The notes beneath the pieces were generated by a model. It saw only the letters and a list, made by a program, of their open reading frames with translations. It had not been told where the DNA came from and ran no database searches. Position numbers and translations under genes: made by a program. A stretch of DNA of 64,000 nt from Rhodobacterales bacterium 32-67-9. Lineage in GTDB: Bacteria; Pseudomonadota; Alphaproteobacteria; Rhodobacterales; Rhodobacteraceae. Positions 1 through 8,932 of this stretch are shown here, piece after piece (position 1 is the stretch's first letter; every line of letters starts with the position of its first letter). The DNA is taken from contig NCEA01000003.1 in assembly GCA_002280515.1 (NCBI GenBank), positions 62,001 to 126,000 of the forward strand, read 5' to 3'.

Positions 1-300
1 GTCCGGAGGCGCAGCCGTCGAAAACCCCGGCCGGTTCCCGCGCGAGGTGTCGGCGGCGAGGGTGAACTGGCTGACGACAAGTGCTGCTCCGCCGGAATCG
101 AGCAGCGACAGGTTCATCTTGTCGGCCGCATCGCGGAAGATGCGGAGGTTCGCGATCTTGCGGGCCAGCTGGTCGGCCTTCGCCTCGGTATCGCCCGCCA
201 TCGCACAGACGAGGATCATCAGACCTTCGGCGATCTCGCCGGTCACCCGGCCGGCGACGCTGACCTTGGCGCTGCGGACCCGCTGAACCAGCGCCCGCAT
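1..300 (-). CDS. dtd: D-aminoacyl-tRNA deacylase, 3' part outside window
   Basis: Hydrolyses D-amino acids from mischarged tRNAs in the cytoplasm. The minus-strand frame starts MRALVQRV at 300 and contains the family blocks [14 protein letters not shown] and SQFTLAADT; the last one lines the active site. One hundred residues are visible of about 145 usual, because the gene runs off the left edge. Its ATG shares one base with the stop of the upstream kinase gene (TGATG), so the two are probably translationally coupled. Recognition is from family motifs; only the C-terminal third is unseen. Confidence 0.9.
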   Translation of the reverse strand, partial: MRALVQRVRSAKVSVAGRVTGEIAEGLMILVCAMAGDTEAKADQLARKIANLRIFRDAADKMNLSLLDSGGAALVVSQFTLAADTSRGNRPGFSTAAPPD

Positions 301-1226
301 CAGGCGATCTCCCCGGCCCAGGGCGGATTGGCCCCGGCGCGCGACACGGTGACGGCGGCGGCGCGGGTGCCAAGAGTGAGGGCCGCGCGCAGCACCTCTT
401 CCGAGGGCGCGGAAACGCCCGCCTGCGTCAGCGCCCCGGCCTTGTGGAGCGAGGCCAGGACACCGGCGTTGAACGTGTCGCCGGCGCCCACGGTATCGAC
501 GACCTCGACCGCGCGGGCCGGCACGAAGACCGAGTGCGCCGCCGTGAACGCATGCGCGCCTGCGGCGCCTTCGGTGACAAAGACGATTTTCGGCCCCTGT
601 CCGAGGATCGCGCTCGCCCCCGCCGCGATGCCGTGGCCGCCCACGAGCCAGCGCAGGTCCTCGTCCGACAGCTTGACGATATCGGCCATCGCGATCATCC
701 GCCCGATCCGCGCCCGGTATGCGGCCTCGTCGGCTATGAACGAGGAGCGGATATTGGGGTCGATCATCATCACCCGGCCGGATGCCGCCGCGCGCGCCAT
801 CAGCGCCTCGTAGGTCGCGCCGCCGGGCTCGACCATCAGGCTGATACCGCCGAAAAACAGTGCCTCCACCGTGTCGGGCAGGGCCGGCAGGTCGCCCGGC
901 GTGATCTGCCGGCCGGCGGTGTTCTCGTCGTAGAACGCATAGCTTGCCTGCCCGTCGGTGAGCTTGACGAAGGCCAGCGTCGTCGGCCGGGCGGAGCGGA
1001 TGGCAAGCGCCGTGTCGACGCCCGAGGCTTCGAGCGCGCCGATCAGCACCTCGCCGAAGAGGTCGGTCGAGATGCCCGAGAGAAAGCCCGACGGCGCGCC
1101 GAGCCGCCCGAGTGCTATCGCGGTGTTGAAGACCGCGCCGCCGGGGTAGGGCGCGAAGGCGTCCTCGCCCGCCATGCTTTGTCGCGGCAGCATGTCGATC
1201 AGCGCCTCTCCGCAGCTCAGGATCAT
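300..1226 (-). CDS. PfkB-family carbohydrate kinase (fructokinase-like)
   Basis: ATP-dependent sugar kinase of the ribokinase/PfkB fold, 308 residues, the usual length. It opens with the GEALID motif typical of fructokinases, has the N-terminal PGGAVFNTA substrate loop, and carries PfkB signature 2 ([12 protein letters not shown]) from about residue 244, with the catalytic Asp at about 250. The substrate is inferred as fructose from overall resemblance; a 2-keto-3-deoxygluconate or ribose kinase cannot be excluded. It lies immediately upstream of dtd, with a one-base stop/start overlap. Confidence 0.85.
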   Translation of the reverse strand: MILSCGEALIDMLPRQSMAGEDAFAPYPGGAVFNTAIALGRLGAPSGFLSGISTDLFGEVLIGALEASGVDTALAIRSARPTTLAFVKLTDGQASYAFYDENTAGRQITPGDLPALPDTVEALFFGGISLMVEPGGATYEALMARAAASGRVMMIDPNIRSSFIADEAAYRARIGRMIAMADIVKLSDEDLRWLVGGHGIAAGASAILGQGPKIVFVTEGAAGAHAFTAAHSVFVPARAVEVVDTVGAGDTFNAGVLASLHKAGALTQAGVSAPSEEVLRAALTLGTRAAAVTVSRAGANPPWAGEIA

Positions 1227-1324
1227 CGGCCGACCTTTCCCGTTAGCGTAAACGGGTTCCCCTTACCCGAGCCGCGATGCTGCCGCAACGGCCTTGAGCG
1301 GCAGTTTGCATCGGGCGAGGCGCG

Positions 1325-2512
1325 TCAATAGCCGCGAGCGTCGAAAAGGCCTTGCTGGTCGGCATACTGCGCCAGGTAGATCGCGATTCCGGCGAGGATC
1401 AATCCGATGACCACCGCGATGGCGATCTTGACCGCCGACCAGGGCCGTTCGCCCTTCACCTTGCCGGTCTGGCCATTGACGACGAACCGGTAGCTCCGGC
1501 CGCGATAGCGGTAGGCGGCGGTCCAGACCGGCAAGAGAATGTGCTTGAAGGTGACGTCCGAAACCATTGTTTCGATGGAGTGAATCTCCTGCCGGTCGCC
1601 GCCGATGTCGAAACGGACGTCGCGTTCGATCATGCGGTCCATCCGGGCGCGGGCGTCGCTCATGCCGTCTTCGAGGCTGACGGTGTAGCCCTCGGCCCGG
1701 AACCCGGCGAGGAATTCCGGCCGGTAGGGCTCGAGCCGCGAGAGATCCCAGGGCAGGAGCGCCTCGGTATGATCTGCGGGCAAGGACCGCGAGGCCAGCA
1801 CCAGCACGTCGTCGAAGAACCGCGCAACGCGGCCCGCGACCGGGGTCCAGCGGATCTTCGCGACTTGCCGCATCTCGGTCCGCACCCGGCCCTGCGGATC
1901 GCGAATGCGAACGCGCTCGGTCTCGTAATAGACCGTGCCGCGCCGGCCCTGATAGGTCGAGGCGGTGTCGGCGTCGAAGGTCCAGTAGGGCACGTAGATA
2001 CCCTGCATGGCCCGCCCCTTGCGGGCATAGTCCCTGAGGCCAGACGGCGCAAACCAGAGGGAGCCGAGCCAGCCCGACATCGCCTCGCGCGCCTCCGGTT
2101 CGGTCAGGATGAAGGGCGCGAGGCCCTTCGGCTTGATATGGCGGCCCGCGCCGGTATCGGCGACGACGGGGGTGGCGCAGAACGGACATTCGGCGGCATG
2201 GACCGCCGGGTCGAATTCGACCTCTGCGCCGCAGTTCGGGCATTTCGAATAGCGCGCCTCCTCGATTTCGCTGTCTGGCAGCGCCGCCTCGACGCCGAGG
2301 CGGAAATCGGTCTCCGGGATCGGCTGGTGGCCACGACCGGAGGCGCTGACCGCTTCCTCGTGCCCGCAATGATCGCAGATCAGCCGCCCCTCGCCGGGGG
2401 CGAACCGCAGGTCCGCGCCGCATTGCGGGCAGGGGAAGCGGTGTTCCTCGGCCGGGGCGTCGGGCGGCGCTTCGGGCGGCGCCTGGGTCGGTTCTTCGTT
2501 CGGGGCCTGCAT
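1325..2512 (-). CDS. double zinc-ribbon membrane-anchored protein
   Basis: 395 residues with two N-terminal zinc-ribbon motifs: CPQC/CDHC (cysteines about 28, 31, 46, 49) and CPNC/CPFC (about 91, 94, 109, 112). A Pro/Ala-rich leader precedes them, and one transmembrane helix lies near residues 361-381 close to the C-terminus. Homologues are often labelled TFIIB-like or primosomal-protein-N'-like zinc ribbon proteins only because of the ribbons; the function is unknown. It is the last gene of the minus-strand operon, 10 bases after the SPFH gene, which implies a shared membrane-linked role. Confidence 0.7.
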   Translation of the reverse strand: MQAPNEEPTQAPPEAPPDAPAEEHRFPCPQCGADLRFAPGEGRLICDHCGHEEAVSASGRGHQPIPETDFRLGVEAALPDSEIEEARYSKCPNCGAEVEFDPAVHAAECPFCATPVVADTGAGRHIKPKGLAPFILTEPEAREAMSGWLGSLWFAPSGLRDYARKGRAMQGIYVPYWTFDADTASTYQGRRGTVYYETERVRIRDPQGRVRTEMRQVAKIRWTPVAGRVARFFDDVLVLASRSLPADHTEALLPWDLSRLEPYRPEFLAGFRAEGYTVSLEDGMSDARARMDRMIERDVRFDIGGDRQEIHSIETMVSDVTFKHILLPVWTAAYRYRGRSYRFVVNGQTGKVKGERPWSAVKIAIAVVIGLILAGIAIYLAQYADQQGLFDARGY

Positions 2513-2522
2513 GGCGCGCCGG

Positions 2523-3632
2523 TCAGGCGGTGGGCGGCGGCGGCGGCATCACGGTGAAGAGCTGCGCCAGTTCGGCGATCTCGCCCGCCGGTTTCCAGCC
2601 GTCCTGCCCCGGCGCCCAGACCAGCGTGTCGCGGGTGAAGCTGCCATCTGCGACCAGTCGGCCGAGATGGCCGCGCCCGTAGGGGCCATCGACGGCACCG
2701 GACCGCGCGAGGTGCCAGACCTTCTCGACCGGCGGCGGGGGCGGGGGCGGCGGAACGGCACTTGGCGCGGCCTGTGGCGCGGCGCCCCAGGGTCCCATCT
2801 GTTGACCCATCGCCATGCCGATGCCGGCCCCGACGCCGGCGCCCATCACCGCTCCGGCGGACCCGTCGCCGCGCCCCATCGCCTCGGCGGCGGAATACTG
2901 CATGTAGCGGTTCAGGTCGCCAACGATCCCGATCGAGGTCCGCTTGTCGAGCGCCGCTTCAACAGCTTCCGGCAAGCTTATGTTCTCGATATAGAATTCC
3001 GGAACCTCCAACCCGTAGGCCGCGACCGAGGGCGTGATCGCCCGGGCGACGATCCGGCCCAGGTCGGCGGTGTTCGCCGCCATGTCGAGCACCGGAATGC
3101 CCGAGGAGGCGATGACGCGGGAAAACTCCTGCACTATGATGTTGCGGATCTGGAAGCTGATCTCGTCAGCGGTGAATTCGCCATCCGTTCCAACGATTTG
3201 CGACAGGAACTTCGCAGGATCCGCGACCCGCATCACGTACGTCCCGTAGGCCCGGAGCCGCACCGGCCCGAATTCCGGATCGCGCGCGATGATCGGGTTC
3301 TTGGTGCCCCATTTCTGGTCGGTGAAGCGCGTCGTGTTGACGAAGTAGATCTCGGACTTGAAGGGCGACTTGAAGCCATGGTCCCAGTGCTGGAGCGTTG
3401 TCAGCACCGGCATGTTGTTGGTTTCTAGAAGGTAGAGACCCGGCGAGAACACATCGGCCATCTGACCTTCATGGACAAAGACCGCCGCCTGCCCTTCGCG
3501 CACCGTGAGCTTGGCGCCATACTTGATCGCGTGGCCCTCGCGCTCGAAGCGCCAGACCATCGTATCGCGGGTATCGTCCACCCAGTGGATGACGTCAATG
3601 AATTCGCCCGTCAGAAAATCGAGAATACCCAT
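2523..3632 (-). CDS. SPFH-domain protein with C-terminal GYF_2 domain
   Basis: 369 residues. The N-terminal two thirds match the SPFH/virion-core-like (YdjI) family: MGILDFLTGEFIDVI start, then the IARDPEFGPVRLRAYG segment. A Gly/Met-rich stretch and a polyproline linker (about residues 290-300) lead to a GYF_2 domain at about 305-358 (VWHLARSG, WAPGQDGW). SPFH proteins scaffold membrane microdomains; GYF-like modules bind proline-rich peptides. The start was set at the ATG at 3632 because GGAGG lies 5 bases upstream; a TTG four codons earlier is also in frame. It is part of the telA/xpaC operon. Confidence 0.8.
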   Translation of the reverse strand: MGILDFLTGEFIDVIHWVDDTRDTMVWRFEREGHAIKYGAKLTVREGQAAVFVHEGQMADVFSPGLYLLETNNMPVLTTLQHWDHGFKSPFKSEIYFVNTTRFTDQKWGTKNPIIARDPEFGPVRLRAYGTYVMRVADPAKFLSQIVGTDGEFTADEISFQIRNIIVQEFSRVIASSGIPVLDMAANTADLGRIVARAITPSVAAYGLEVPEFYIENISLPEAVEAALDKRTSIGIVGDLNRYMQYSAAEAMGRGDGSAGAVMGAGVGAGIGMAMGQQMGPWGAAPQAAPSAVPPPPPPPPVEKVWHLARSGAVDGPYGRGHLGRLVADGSFTRDTLVWAPGQDGWKPAGEIAELAQLFTVMPPPPPTA

Positions 3633-3650
3633 GTCCACCTCCAATTGCGG

Positions 3651-4607
3651 TCAGCTCTCGCCGCCGGTCAGTTCGGCCGCCATCGTCTCGACGATGGGGC
3701 GCGCCTCGCTCAGCGTCATACCGGGGCGAAGCCTCGGATCGTAGAGCATTTTCAGCATCATCTCGTCCTGCCGCGTCAGCAGGGCGAATTCCTCGTTGTC
3801 GTTGAAGATCGAGGGCCGGGCGCGCGGGTAGTCGGCAACCAGGCCAAGGCTTTGCGCCAGTTCCTCGTGGATACAGGCAAGGCGCAGCCGTTCGGGCAAC
3901 TCGCCCCGGATCACGGTGATCGCGCGGGTATAGATCGCGGTGCGGCCGGGGGTGAAGGCGAAGACGGTGCAATAGGTCTCGGGCGCCATCTCGGTCACCG
4001 AGCGGACCGCCGCCTCTCCGGTCGCCGGTGCGAGGGCCGCGATCAGGGTGGCGGCGTTCTGGCGTTCGTCGGAATTGAGGAGCAGCACCGCGTGATTGGG
4101 CCGCCAGCCGCTCATCCGCATCGGCAAGCCGGTGAGCCGCGACAGGCGCGCGACGTAGGCGGCGATCTCGGCCCGGTCGCGGGCGCGCTGATCGGCCGGC
4201 ACCGAGGCGCCGAATTCGACGGAGAGCCGGACCGGCTCGGCCCAGCGGTGCAGGCGGTTCTCGGCGGCCTGCTGGACAAGCTCACCGTCGCGCTCCGCGA
4301 ATTCATCGTAGAAGGCGACGCGGATGAAGTTTTCCGCAAGATCGCGCGCGGTGAAGGGCGTGTCGTCGCCGCCCCCGTCTATGCGCAGCAGATCCTGCGA
4401 CAGGTAGTTGGCCTCGACCTTCGCATAATAGTCCCGCGCCGCGCGGGTGGCAGCCGACATGTCGGCGACCACCGGTTCCGGCGGCGGCACGTCACGGGGC
4501 TGAGGCGGCGTCGGTCCCGAACCGAAGCCCGCCGTCGTGTCGCAGGCGGCCAGCCCGGCAAGCAGGGCGGGGAGGAGGAAGAGCCGGAGGATCGTGCCGT
4601 TGCGCAT
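3651..4607 (-). CDS. DUF2927-family lipoprotein
   Basis: 318 residues with a lipoprotein signal peptide; the lipobox cysteine is about residue 22 (GLAAC). The C-terminal half has the DUF2927 pattern CIHEELAQSLGL, FNDNEEFALLT and YDPRLRPGM. The HEELAQ segment (about 247) looks like a zinc-metalloprotease helix, but activity has not been shown to my knowledge. Being lipidated it should sit in the outer envelope, next to the membrane and SPFH partners encoded by the same operon. The telA stop is 4 bases upstream of its start and the SPFH start 18 bases downstream of its stop. Confidence 0.75.
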   Translation of the reverse strand: MRNGTILRLFLLPALLAGLAACDTTAGFGSGPTPPQPRDVPPPEPVVADMSAATRAARDYYAKVEANYLSQDLLRIDGGGDDTPFTARDLAENFIRVAFYDEFAERDGELVQQAAENRLHRWAEPVRLSVEFGASVPADQRARDRAEIAAYVARLSRLTGLPMRMSGWRPNHAVLLLNSDERQNAATLIAALAPATGEAAVRSVTEMAPETYCTVFAFTPGRTAIYTRAITVIRGELPERLRLACIHEELAQSLGLVADYPRARPSIFNDNEEFALLTRQDEMMLKMLYDPRLRPGMTLSEARPIVETMAAELTGGES

Positions 4608-4611
4608 GATG

Positions 4612-5793
4612 TCAGACGCTGGTCCCGAGGTTGGCGCCGCTGCCGGTCGACCGCGCCTTGGCGGCGGCGAGCGTGTCGCGCAATTCGGCCTCCATCTTCT
4701 TCAGGTCCGCCTCGGCCGCCGCGCGCTTGCGCTTGCCCTCGTCGGCGATGCGCAAGCTGTCCTCGATCGTGCCGATGAGTTCGGCATTCGCGGCCTTCAC
4801 CGCCTCGATGTCGAAAACCCCGCGCTCCATCTCGGTCCGAACGATTTCATTGGCTTGGCGGAGGTTCTTCGCATTGGCGGTAAGAAGCTCGTTGGTCAGG
4901 TCGTTGGCGTCGCGCACGGCGCTGGCCGCTTCCGACGACCGCTGGATCGTCACCGCCTGCGCAAGCTGGGTTTCCCACAAGGGCACGGTGTTGACGAGGG
5001 TGGAGTTGATCTTGGTCACAAGGCTCTTGTCGTTCTCCTGCACCAGCCGGATCGAGGGCAGCGACTGCATCGTCACCTGCCGGGTCAGCTTCAGGTCATG
5101 CACCCGCCGCTCCAGATCGTCACGGGCCGAGCGGAGGTCGCGCAACTCCTGCGCCGCCATCACCTTGTCGGCCTCGGGCGCCTTCGCCACGGCCGCCTCC
5201 TTCGCCGGGATGTCGGTCGCGTCAAGCTCGGCGATCTTCGCCTCTCCGGCAGCGATATAAAGGGCGAGTTCGTCGTAGAAGTTCAGCGTCTTCTCATAAA
5301 GCACGTCGAGCGACTTGATATCCTTCAGCAATTTGTGCTCGTGCCCGAGAAGGTCGCCGGTGATCTTGTCGATCTGGCCCTGCACGTTCTCGAACCTGGC
5401 GAGGAAGTTGGCGAAGGGCGCGGTGCGGCCGAGAAGCTTTTCCCACCACGACAGTTTCCGCCGCACGTCGAGTTCGGAGACCGAGAAGCCCCGGATCGTG
5501 GTGACGATCTCGCGCAAGGAGTCGCCGGCTGGGCCGACGTCCTTGTTGCGCACGTCCGCCAGCATCGCCTGGCTGATCTGCTGCAATTCGCCTTGCGCGG
5601 CCGAGCCGAAATTCACGATGGAGCCGGTGTCGCTCATGTCGAGTTCGGCGATGCGCTTGCGGATTTCGGCGGCGAGCGGTGTCGGCGCCTCCTGCAAGGG
5701 CACGACCTCGCCTGCCGGTTCGGGCAGGATGACGGCGGTCACTTCCTCGATGGCGGTCAGGGCCTTGGCGGCGTCGTCACGGGCATTGGACAT
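4612..5793 (-). CDS. telA: toxic anion resistance protein, TelA/YaaN family
   Basis: 393 residues, largely alpha-helical, with the family segments LDVRRKLSWWEKLLGRTAPF and ITGDLLGHEHKLLKDIKSLD. TelA-like proteins are linked to tellurite and other envelope stress; the mechanism is unclear. The start was placed at the ATG at 5793, preceded by GGAG 6 bases away; an in-frame GTG four codons earlier lacks a comparable site. It follows the XpaC-like gene with one intervening base (TAACATG), so the two are almost certainly cotranslated. XpaC-TelA pairing is common. Confidence 0.85.
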   Translation of the reverse strand: MSNARDDAAKALTAIEEVTAVILPEPAGEVVPLQEAPTPLAAEIRKRIAELDMSDTGSIVNFGSAAQGELQQISQAMLADVRNKDVGPAGDSLREIVTTIRGFSVSELDVRRKLSWWEKLLGRTAPFANFLARFENVQGQIDKITGDLLGHEHKLLKDIKSLDVLYEKTLNFYDELALYIAAGEAKIAELDATDIPAKEAAVAKAPEADKVMAAQELRDLRSARDDLERRVHDLKLTRQVTMQSLPSIRLVQENDKSLVTKINSTLVNTVPLWETQLAQAVTIQRSSEAASAVRDANDLTNELLTANAKNLRQANEIVRTEMERGVFDIEAVKAANAELIGTIEDSLRIADEGKRKRAAAEADLKKMEAELRDTLAAAKARSTGSGANLGTSV

Positions 5794-5794
5794 G

Positions 5795-6682
5795 TTACTC
5801 TCCACTCTGCGGGGGGTAGGGGGCCGGTTGCACGCCCTCGCGTTTCAGACGGTCGCGCAGGACGCCAATTTCGATATCGAGGTCGCTGCGGTTGTCGGTC
5901 AGAAGCGCCGTGGTGCGCCGGGCGAAGTTGGTCTCGAGATCGTCGAGAAGTGCTTCATAGTCGGCGCGGGCGCCAGGGTCGCGGGTCTTGGCCCAGAGGT
6001 CGGCGAACTTGGCCGTCGCGTCGCGGGCACCCATCAGGTAGACGCCGAGATAGCGCCGGGCGGCGGTCAGGTCGCGCGGGTCCTCCTCGACGGTGCGGAA
6101 GAGCGTGCGGGCGGTGATGGCGAAGCGGTCGACGCGGGCGGTGATCTGGCGGTCGCCGGTGCGTTCGGCGGCGGCGCGCATCTCGGTCAGATAGGCCTCG
6201 CCCTCGGCCACGATGCGGGCGGCGCGGTCCTGCTGGAAGCTGTCGATGCCTGCCATCCCCTTGTCGCGGAGAGGATCGGGGCCGAAGGCGTAAAGATGCA
6301 GCGCCGCCCCGGTCAGGCCCAGCAGGACCGCCGCCATCTCGCCGCCGCCCAAAGCGCCAAGCCCGAGGCCGAGCGCGGTCAGGGCCGTGCCGATCATCTT
6401 GCGCGGCAGGGCCGGGCGCCGGGTCACACTGCGCGCGACATAGGCATCTGCCGCCCGCACGCCTTCGCGGGTCAGCCAGGCGGCGAGGATGAGGATCGCG
6501 AAGACGACGAGGTTGCGGGTCAGTCCAGCCGGGTCCTGGAAGAACGCCTTCAGCGCGAAGGGAAGGGCGACGAGGAAAAGCCAGCCGGTGCGCTTTTCGG
6601 CGCGGCTCGGACCCTGCCGGCGCGGAGCGGGGGACTCGCCGGACGGTGACGGGCTGTATTTGCCGCCGAAACGTTCTGCCAT
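5795..6682 (-). CDS. XpaC-like (5-bromo-4-chloroindolyl phosphate hydrolysis family) membrane protein
   Basis: 295 residues from the ATG at 6682. After a polar, Ser/Pro/Arg-rich N-terminus there are two hydrophobic segments (WLFLVALPFALKAFF and NLVVFAILILAAWL), a further hydrophobic stretch, and a soluble helical C-terminal domain of about 170 residues typical of XpaC. The XpaC name comes from a Bacillus colony phenotype; the biochemical role is not known. It lies directly upstream of telA. Its ATG overlaps the stop of a 27-codon frame, which sets this start; a longer in-frame extension is possible but less likely. Confidence 0.7.
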   Translation of the reverse strand: MAERFGGKYSPSPSGESPAPRRQGPSRAEKRTGWLFLVALPFALKAFFQDPAGLTRNLVVFAILILAAWLTREGVRAADAYVARSVTRRPALPRKMIGTALTALGLGLGALGGGEMAAVLLGLTGAALHLYAFGPDPLRDKGMAGIDSFQQDRAARIVAEGEAYLTEMRAAAERTGDRQITARVDRFAITARTLFRTVEEDPRDLTAARRYLGVYLMGARDATAKFADLWAKTRDPGARADYEALLDDLETNFARRTTALLTDNRSDLDIEIGVLRDRLKREGVQPAPYPPQSGE

Positions 6683-6765
6683 CAGCCGCCCCCGGTCAGC
6701 GCAACGTAAAGCGTCAGCGCAAGCAACAGATTGAAGGCGATACGCTGTAACCCGGATTCTGTCAT
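6682..6765 (-). CDS. candidate 27-residue membrane peptide
   Basis: Short frame starting MTESGLQRIAF at 6765 and ending in GGG. Residues about 9-24 form one hydrophobic helix (AFNLLLALTLYVALT). A G-rich stretch lies just before the ATG. The stop TGA and the ATG of the XpaC-like gene overlap as TGATG, suggesting translational coupling. It is too short for family assignment; the support is position, coupling and the membrane-helix pattern. It could instead be a leader reading frame without a product. Confidence 0.45.
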   Translation of the reverse strand: MTESGLQRIAFNLLLALTLYVALTGGG

Positions 6766-6894
6766 CCGCACCCCCCACGACTTGGCGCGCAGACTGGCAC
6801 GGCGCGCCGCAATGGCCAAGCCCCGAGCGGCATCCTCCTTCGTCCGACCGGCGGGATTTCGCGGCTTACGTCGGGTCAGATGCCGCGCCTGCGG

Positions 6895-8232
6895 TCACTT
6901 TTTGGGCGCCGGACCACGGCGCGGTCCGCCCGACGGACGATCGCCGCCCTTGCGCGGGCCGCCGGGGCCGGATTTCGCCGCCGGCGGTTTGCCCGCGAAG
7001 GGCTTGCCGCCGGGCCCGCCCTTGCCACGGGGGCCAGCCTTTCCGTGATGCGCCGCGTCGCCGTCGCGCGGGGCGCGCGGCTTGTAGGGACGTTCGCCTA
7101 CCGCGCCTTTCGGGGCGTCGGCCCTGTCGCGCGGCGGGCGTGCCTTGTAGGGACGATCCACCTTGCCCGGTGCGGAGGCATCGCCGTCCCTCGGCGGGCG
7201 CGGCTTGAACGGACGGTCGCCGTCCCTCGGCGGGCGCGGGCGGTCGCCATCGGTGCGGTCGCGCGGGCCTCCGGCGGCGGCGGCGCGCGGCTTGAAGGGC
7301 TTTCCGCCGCGCGGGCCATCGGCGTCACGCGGCTTGCGATCGTCCGCCGCGCGCTCAGGGCGCGGCTTGAACGTCTTGCGGTCGCGCGGCGCGTCGTCGC
7401 CGTCCCGTGGCGCGCGCGGCTTGAAGGGTTTGCCGTCGCGCCCGGCGCGCGGCTTGCGGTCGCCCTCGCGGCGCTGGCCGCGCTTCTCCTCGTCCTTCGC
7501 GGGGCCGTCGCCAAGTTGTTCGCGCAGCACCTTCTGCTTCACCTCGACCACGTCCCCGGGCTTCATCGTGTTGAGCCGGAAGGGGCCGTAGCTGACGCGG
7601 ATCAGCCGGTTGACGATCATCCCGACCTCGGTCATCGCGCGGCGGATCTCGCGGTTCTTGCCTTCGCGAAGGCCGACGGTCAGCCAGGCGTTGGCGCCCT
7701 TCTGGATGTCGAGCGTGATCTCCATCGGCTGGAATTCCTCGCCGTCGATGGTCACGCCGCGTCGCAGGGGATCAAAGGTGGCGTCGTTCGGGCGGCCATT
7801 GACGCGGACCCGGTATTTCCTGAGCCAGCCGGTGGACGGCAATTCCAGCCGCCGCTTCAATTCTCCGTCGTTGGTCAGGAGCAGAAGCCCCTCGGAATTG
7901 AGGTCGAGCCGGCCGACGCTCATCACCCGGGGCATGTCGGCGGGCATCGTGTCGAAGACGGTCTGGCGGCCCTTTTCGTCCTTCGCCGAGGTCACGAGGC
8001 CGAGAGGCTTGTAATAAAGCCAGAGCCGCGCCGGCTGCGGCGCGTCGATCGGCTTGCCATCGAGCGTGACCTTGTCTTCGGGCATCACGTCGAGCGCGGG
8101 GCTCGTCACGGTCTTGCCGTTCACCGCCACCCGGCCGTCGACGATCATCTTCTCGGCGTCGCGGCGCGAGGCAATGCCGGCGCGGGCCATCACCTTGGCG
8201 ATCCGGTCGCCGCCTGTCTTCTCTTCCGCCAT
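6895..8232 (-). CDS. rluB: 23S rRNA pseudouridine synthase, RluB/RsuA family, with long basic tail
   Basis: 445 residues. An S4 RNA-binding domain (about 9-55) precedes the RsuA-type catalytic domain with signature GRLDLNSEGLLLLTNDG; the catalytic Asp is about residue 110. The catalytic part ends near 245. The remaining 200 residues are low complexity and strongly basic, built from repeats of KPFKPR/PRDGD/DRPFKPR type, probably disordered and RNA binding. The start MAEEK was chosen because the 33 codons upstream are proline-rich and unlike the family. It is divergent from tadA, with 97 bases between. Confidence 0.88.
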   Translation of the reverse strand: MAEEKTGGDRIAKVMARAGIASRRDAEKMIVDGRVAVNGKTVTSPALDVMPEDKVTLDGKPIDAPQPARLWLYYKPLGLVTSAKDEKGRQTVFDTMPADMPRVMSVGRLDLNSEGLLLLTNDGELKRRLELPSTGWLRKYRVRVNGRPNDATFDPLRRGVTIDGEEFQPMEITLDIQKGANAWLTVGLREGKNREIRRAMTEVGMIVNRLIRVSYGPFRLNTMKPGDVVEVKQKVLREQLGDGPAKDEEKRGQRREGDRKPRAGRDGKPFKPRAPRDGDDAPRDRKTFKPRPERAADDRKPRDADGPRGGKPFKPRAAAAGGPRDRTDGDRPRPPRDGDRPFKPRPPRDGDASAPGKVDRPYKARPPRDRADAPKGAVGERPYKPRAPRDGDAAHHGKAGPRGKGGPGGKPFAGKPPAAKSGPGGPRKGGDRPSGGPRRGPAPKK

Positions 8233-8329
8233 CTTCGGCCCCCGGGCTGGTCTGAAGTGCGGCTCATACCGCCAATCGGGCCGGGGGGGAAGCGCTTGCG
8301 TGCGGGGGCGGGGCGGGGCATCAGGGGGC

Positions 8330-8785
8330 ATGAGCGGATTTCAGAGCCATATGGCGGCGGCGCTGGAGGAGGCGCAGGCGGCAGGCAGCCGGGGCGAGGT
8401 GCCGGTGGGTGCCGTCATCGTCGGCCACGACGGCCGCATCGTCGCGCGCGCCGGCAACCGGACGCGGGAGCTGAACGATCCGACGGCCCATGCCGAGATC
8501 CTCGCGCTTCGCGCCGCCTGCGCCGCTGCCGGGTCGGAGCGGCTGCCGGGGCATGACCTCTACGTGACCCTCGAACCCTGCCCGATGTGCGCGGCGGCGA
8601 TTTCCTTCGCGCGGATCGGCCGGCTTTACTACGGTGCCGAGGATCCGAAGTCGGGCGGGGTGGCGCATGGCGCGCGGGTCTTTTCCCATCCACAGTGCCA
8701 TCACGCCCCCGAAGTCTATGACGGGATCGGCGCGGGCGCGGCGGCCGACCTCCTTGCCGGGTTCTTTCGCGACCGGCGGGGGTGA
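8330..8785 (+). CDS. tadA: tRNA-specific adenosine deaminase
   Basis: 151 residues. Converts A34 to inosine in the tRNA anticodon. The zinc site is complete: HAE (His about 54, catalytic Glu about 56) and PCPMC (Cys about 84 and 87). Length is normal for TadA. The ATG at 8330 follows a G-rich stretch; the longer open frame upstream runs antisense into rluB and is not coding. It is divergent from rluB, so two RNA-modification enzymes share a 97-base control region. Confidence 0.93.
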   Translation: MSGFQSHMAAALEEAQAAGSRGEVPVGAVIVGHDGRIVARAGNRTRELNDPTAHAEILALRAACAAAGSERLPGHDLYVTLEPCPMCAAAISFARIGRLYYGAEDPKSGGVAHGARVFSHPQCHHAPEVYDGIGAGAAADLLAGFFRDRRG

Positions 8786-8854
8786 TCCCGCTCGGGTCGG
8801 GAGCACAGGGCCAATTGTGTCCTTGGGAACACGTACAATCCACTCTGTTCGACC

Positions 8855-8877
8855 GGTACAATCTGGCGCTTTGTACC
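8855..8877. promoter_or_regulatory. GGTACAA-N9-TTGTACC inverted repeat
   Basis: Perfect 7-base arms (8855-8861 and 8871-8877) separated by 9 bases, with a further direct copy of GTACAATC at 8833-8840 that matches the left arm. It lies 55 bases before the start of the 31-codon gene. The arm spacing fits a dimeric repressor or activator site; the binding protein is unknown. Confidence 0.4.
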
Positions 8878-8932
8878 CGCGCAAACTGGTGTATGGTCCG
8901 CCCGTCGCAACATCGGAAGAAGGAGGCGTCAG

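Noticed and set aside
7100..7460. Tandem DNA repeat or CRISPR-like array
   Set aside because: The repeats are irregular in length and spacing and code for the basic tail of the pseudouridine synthase.
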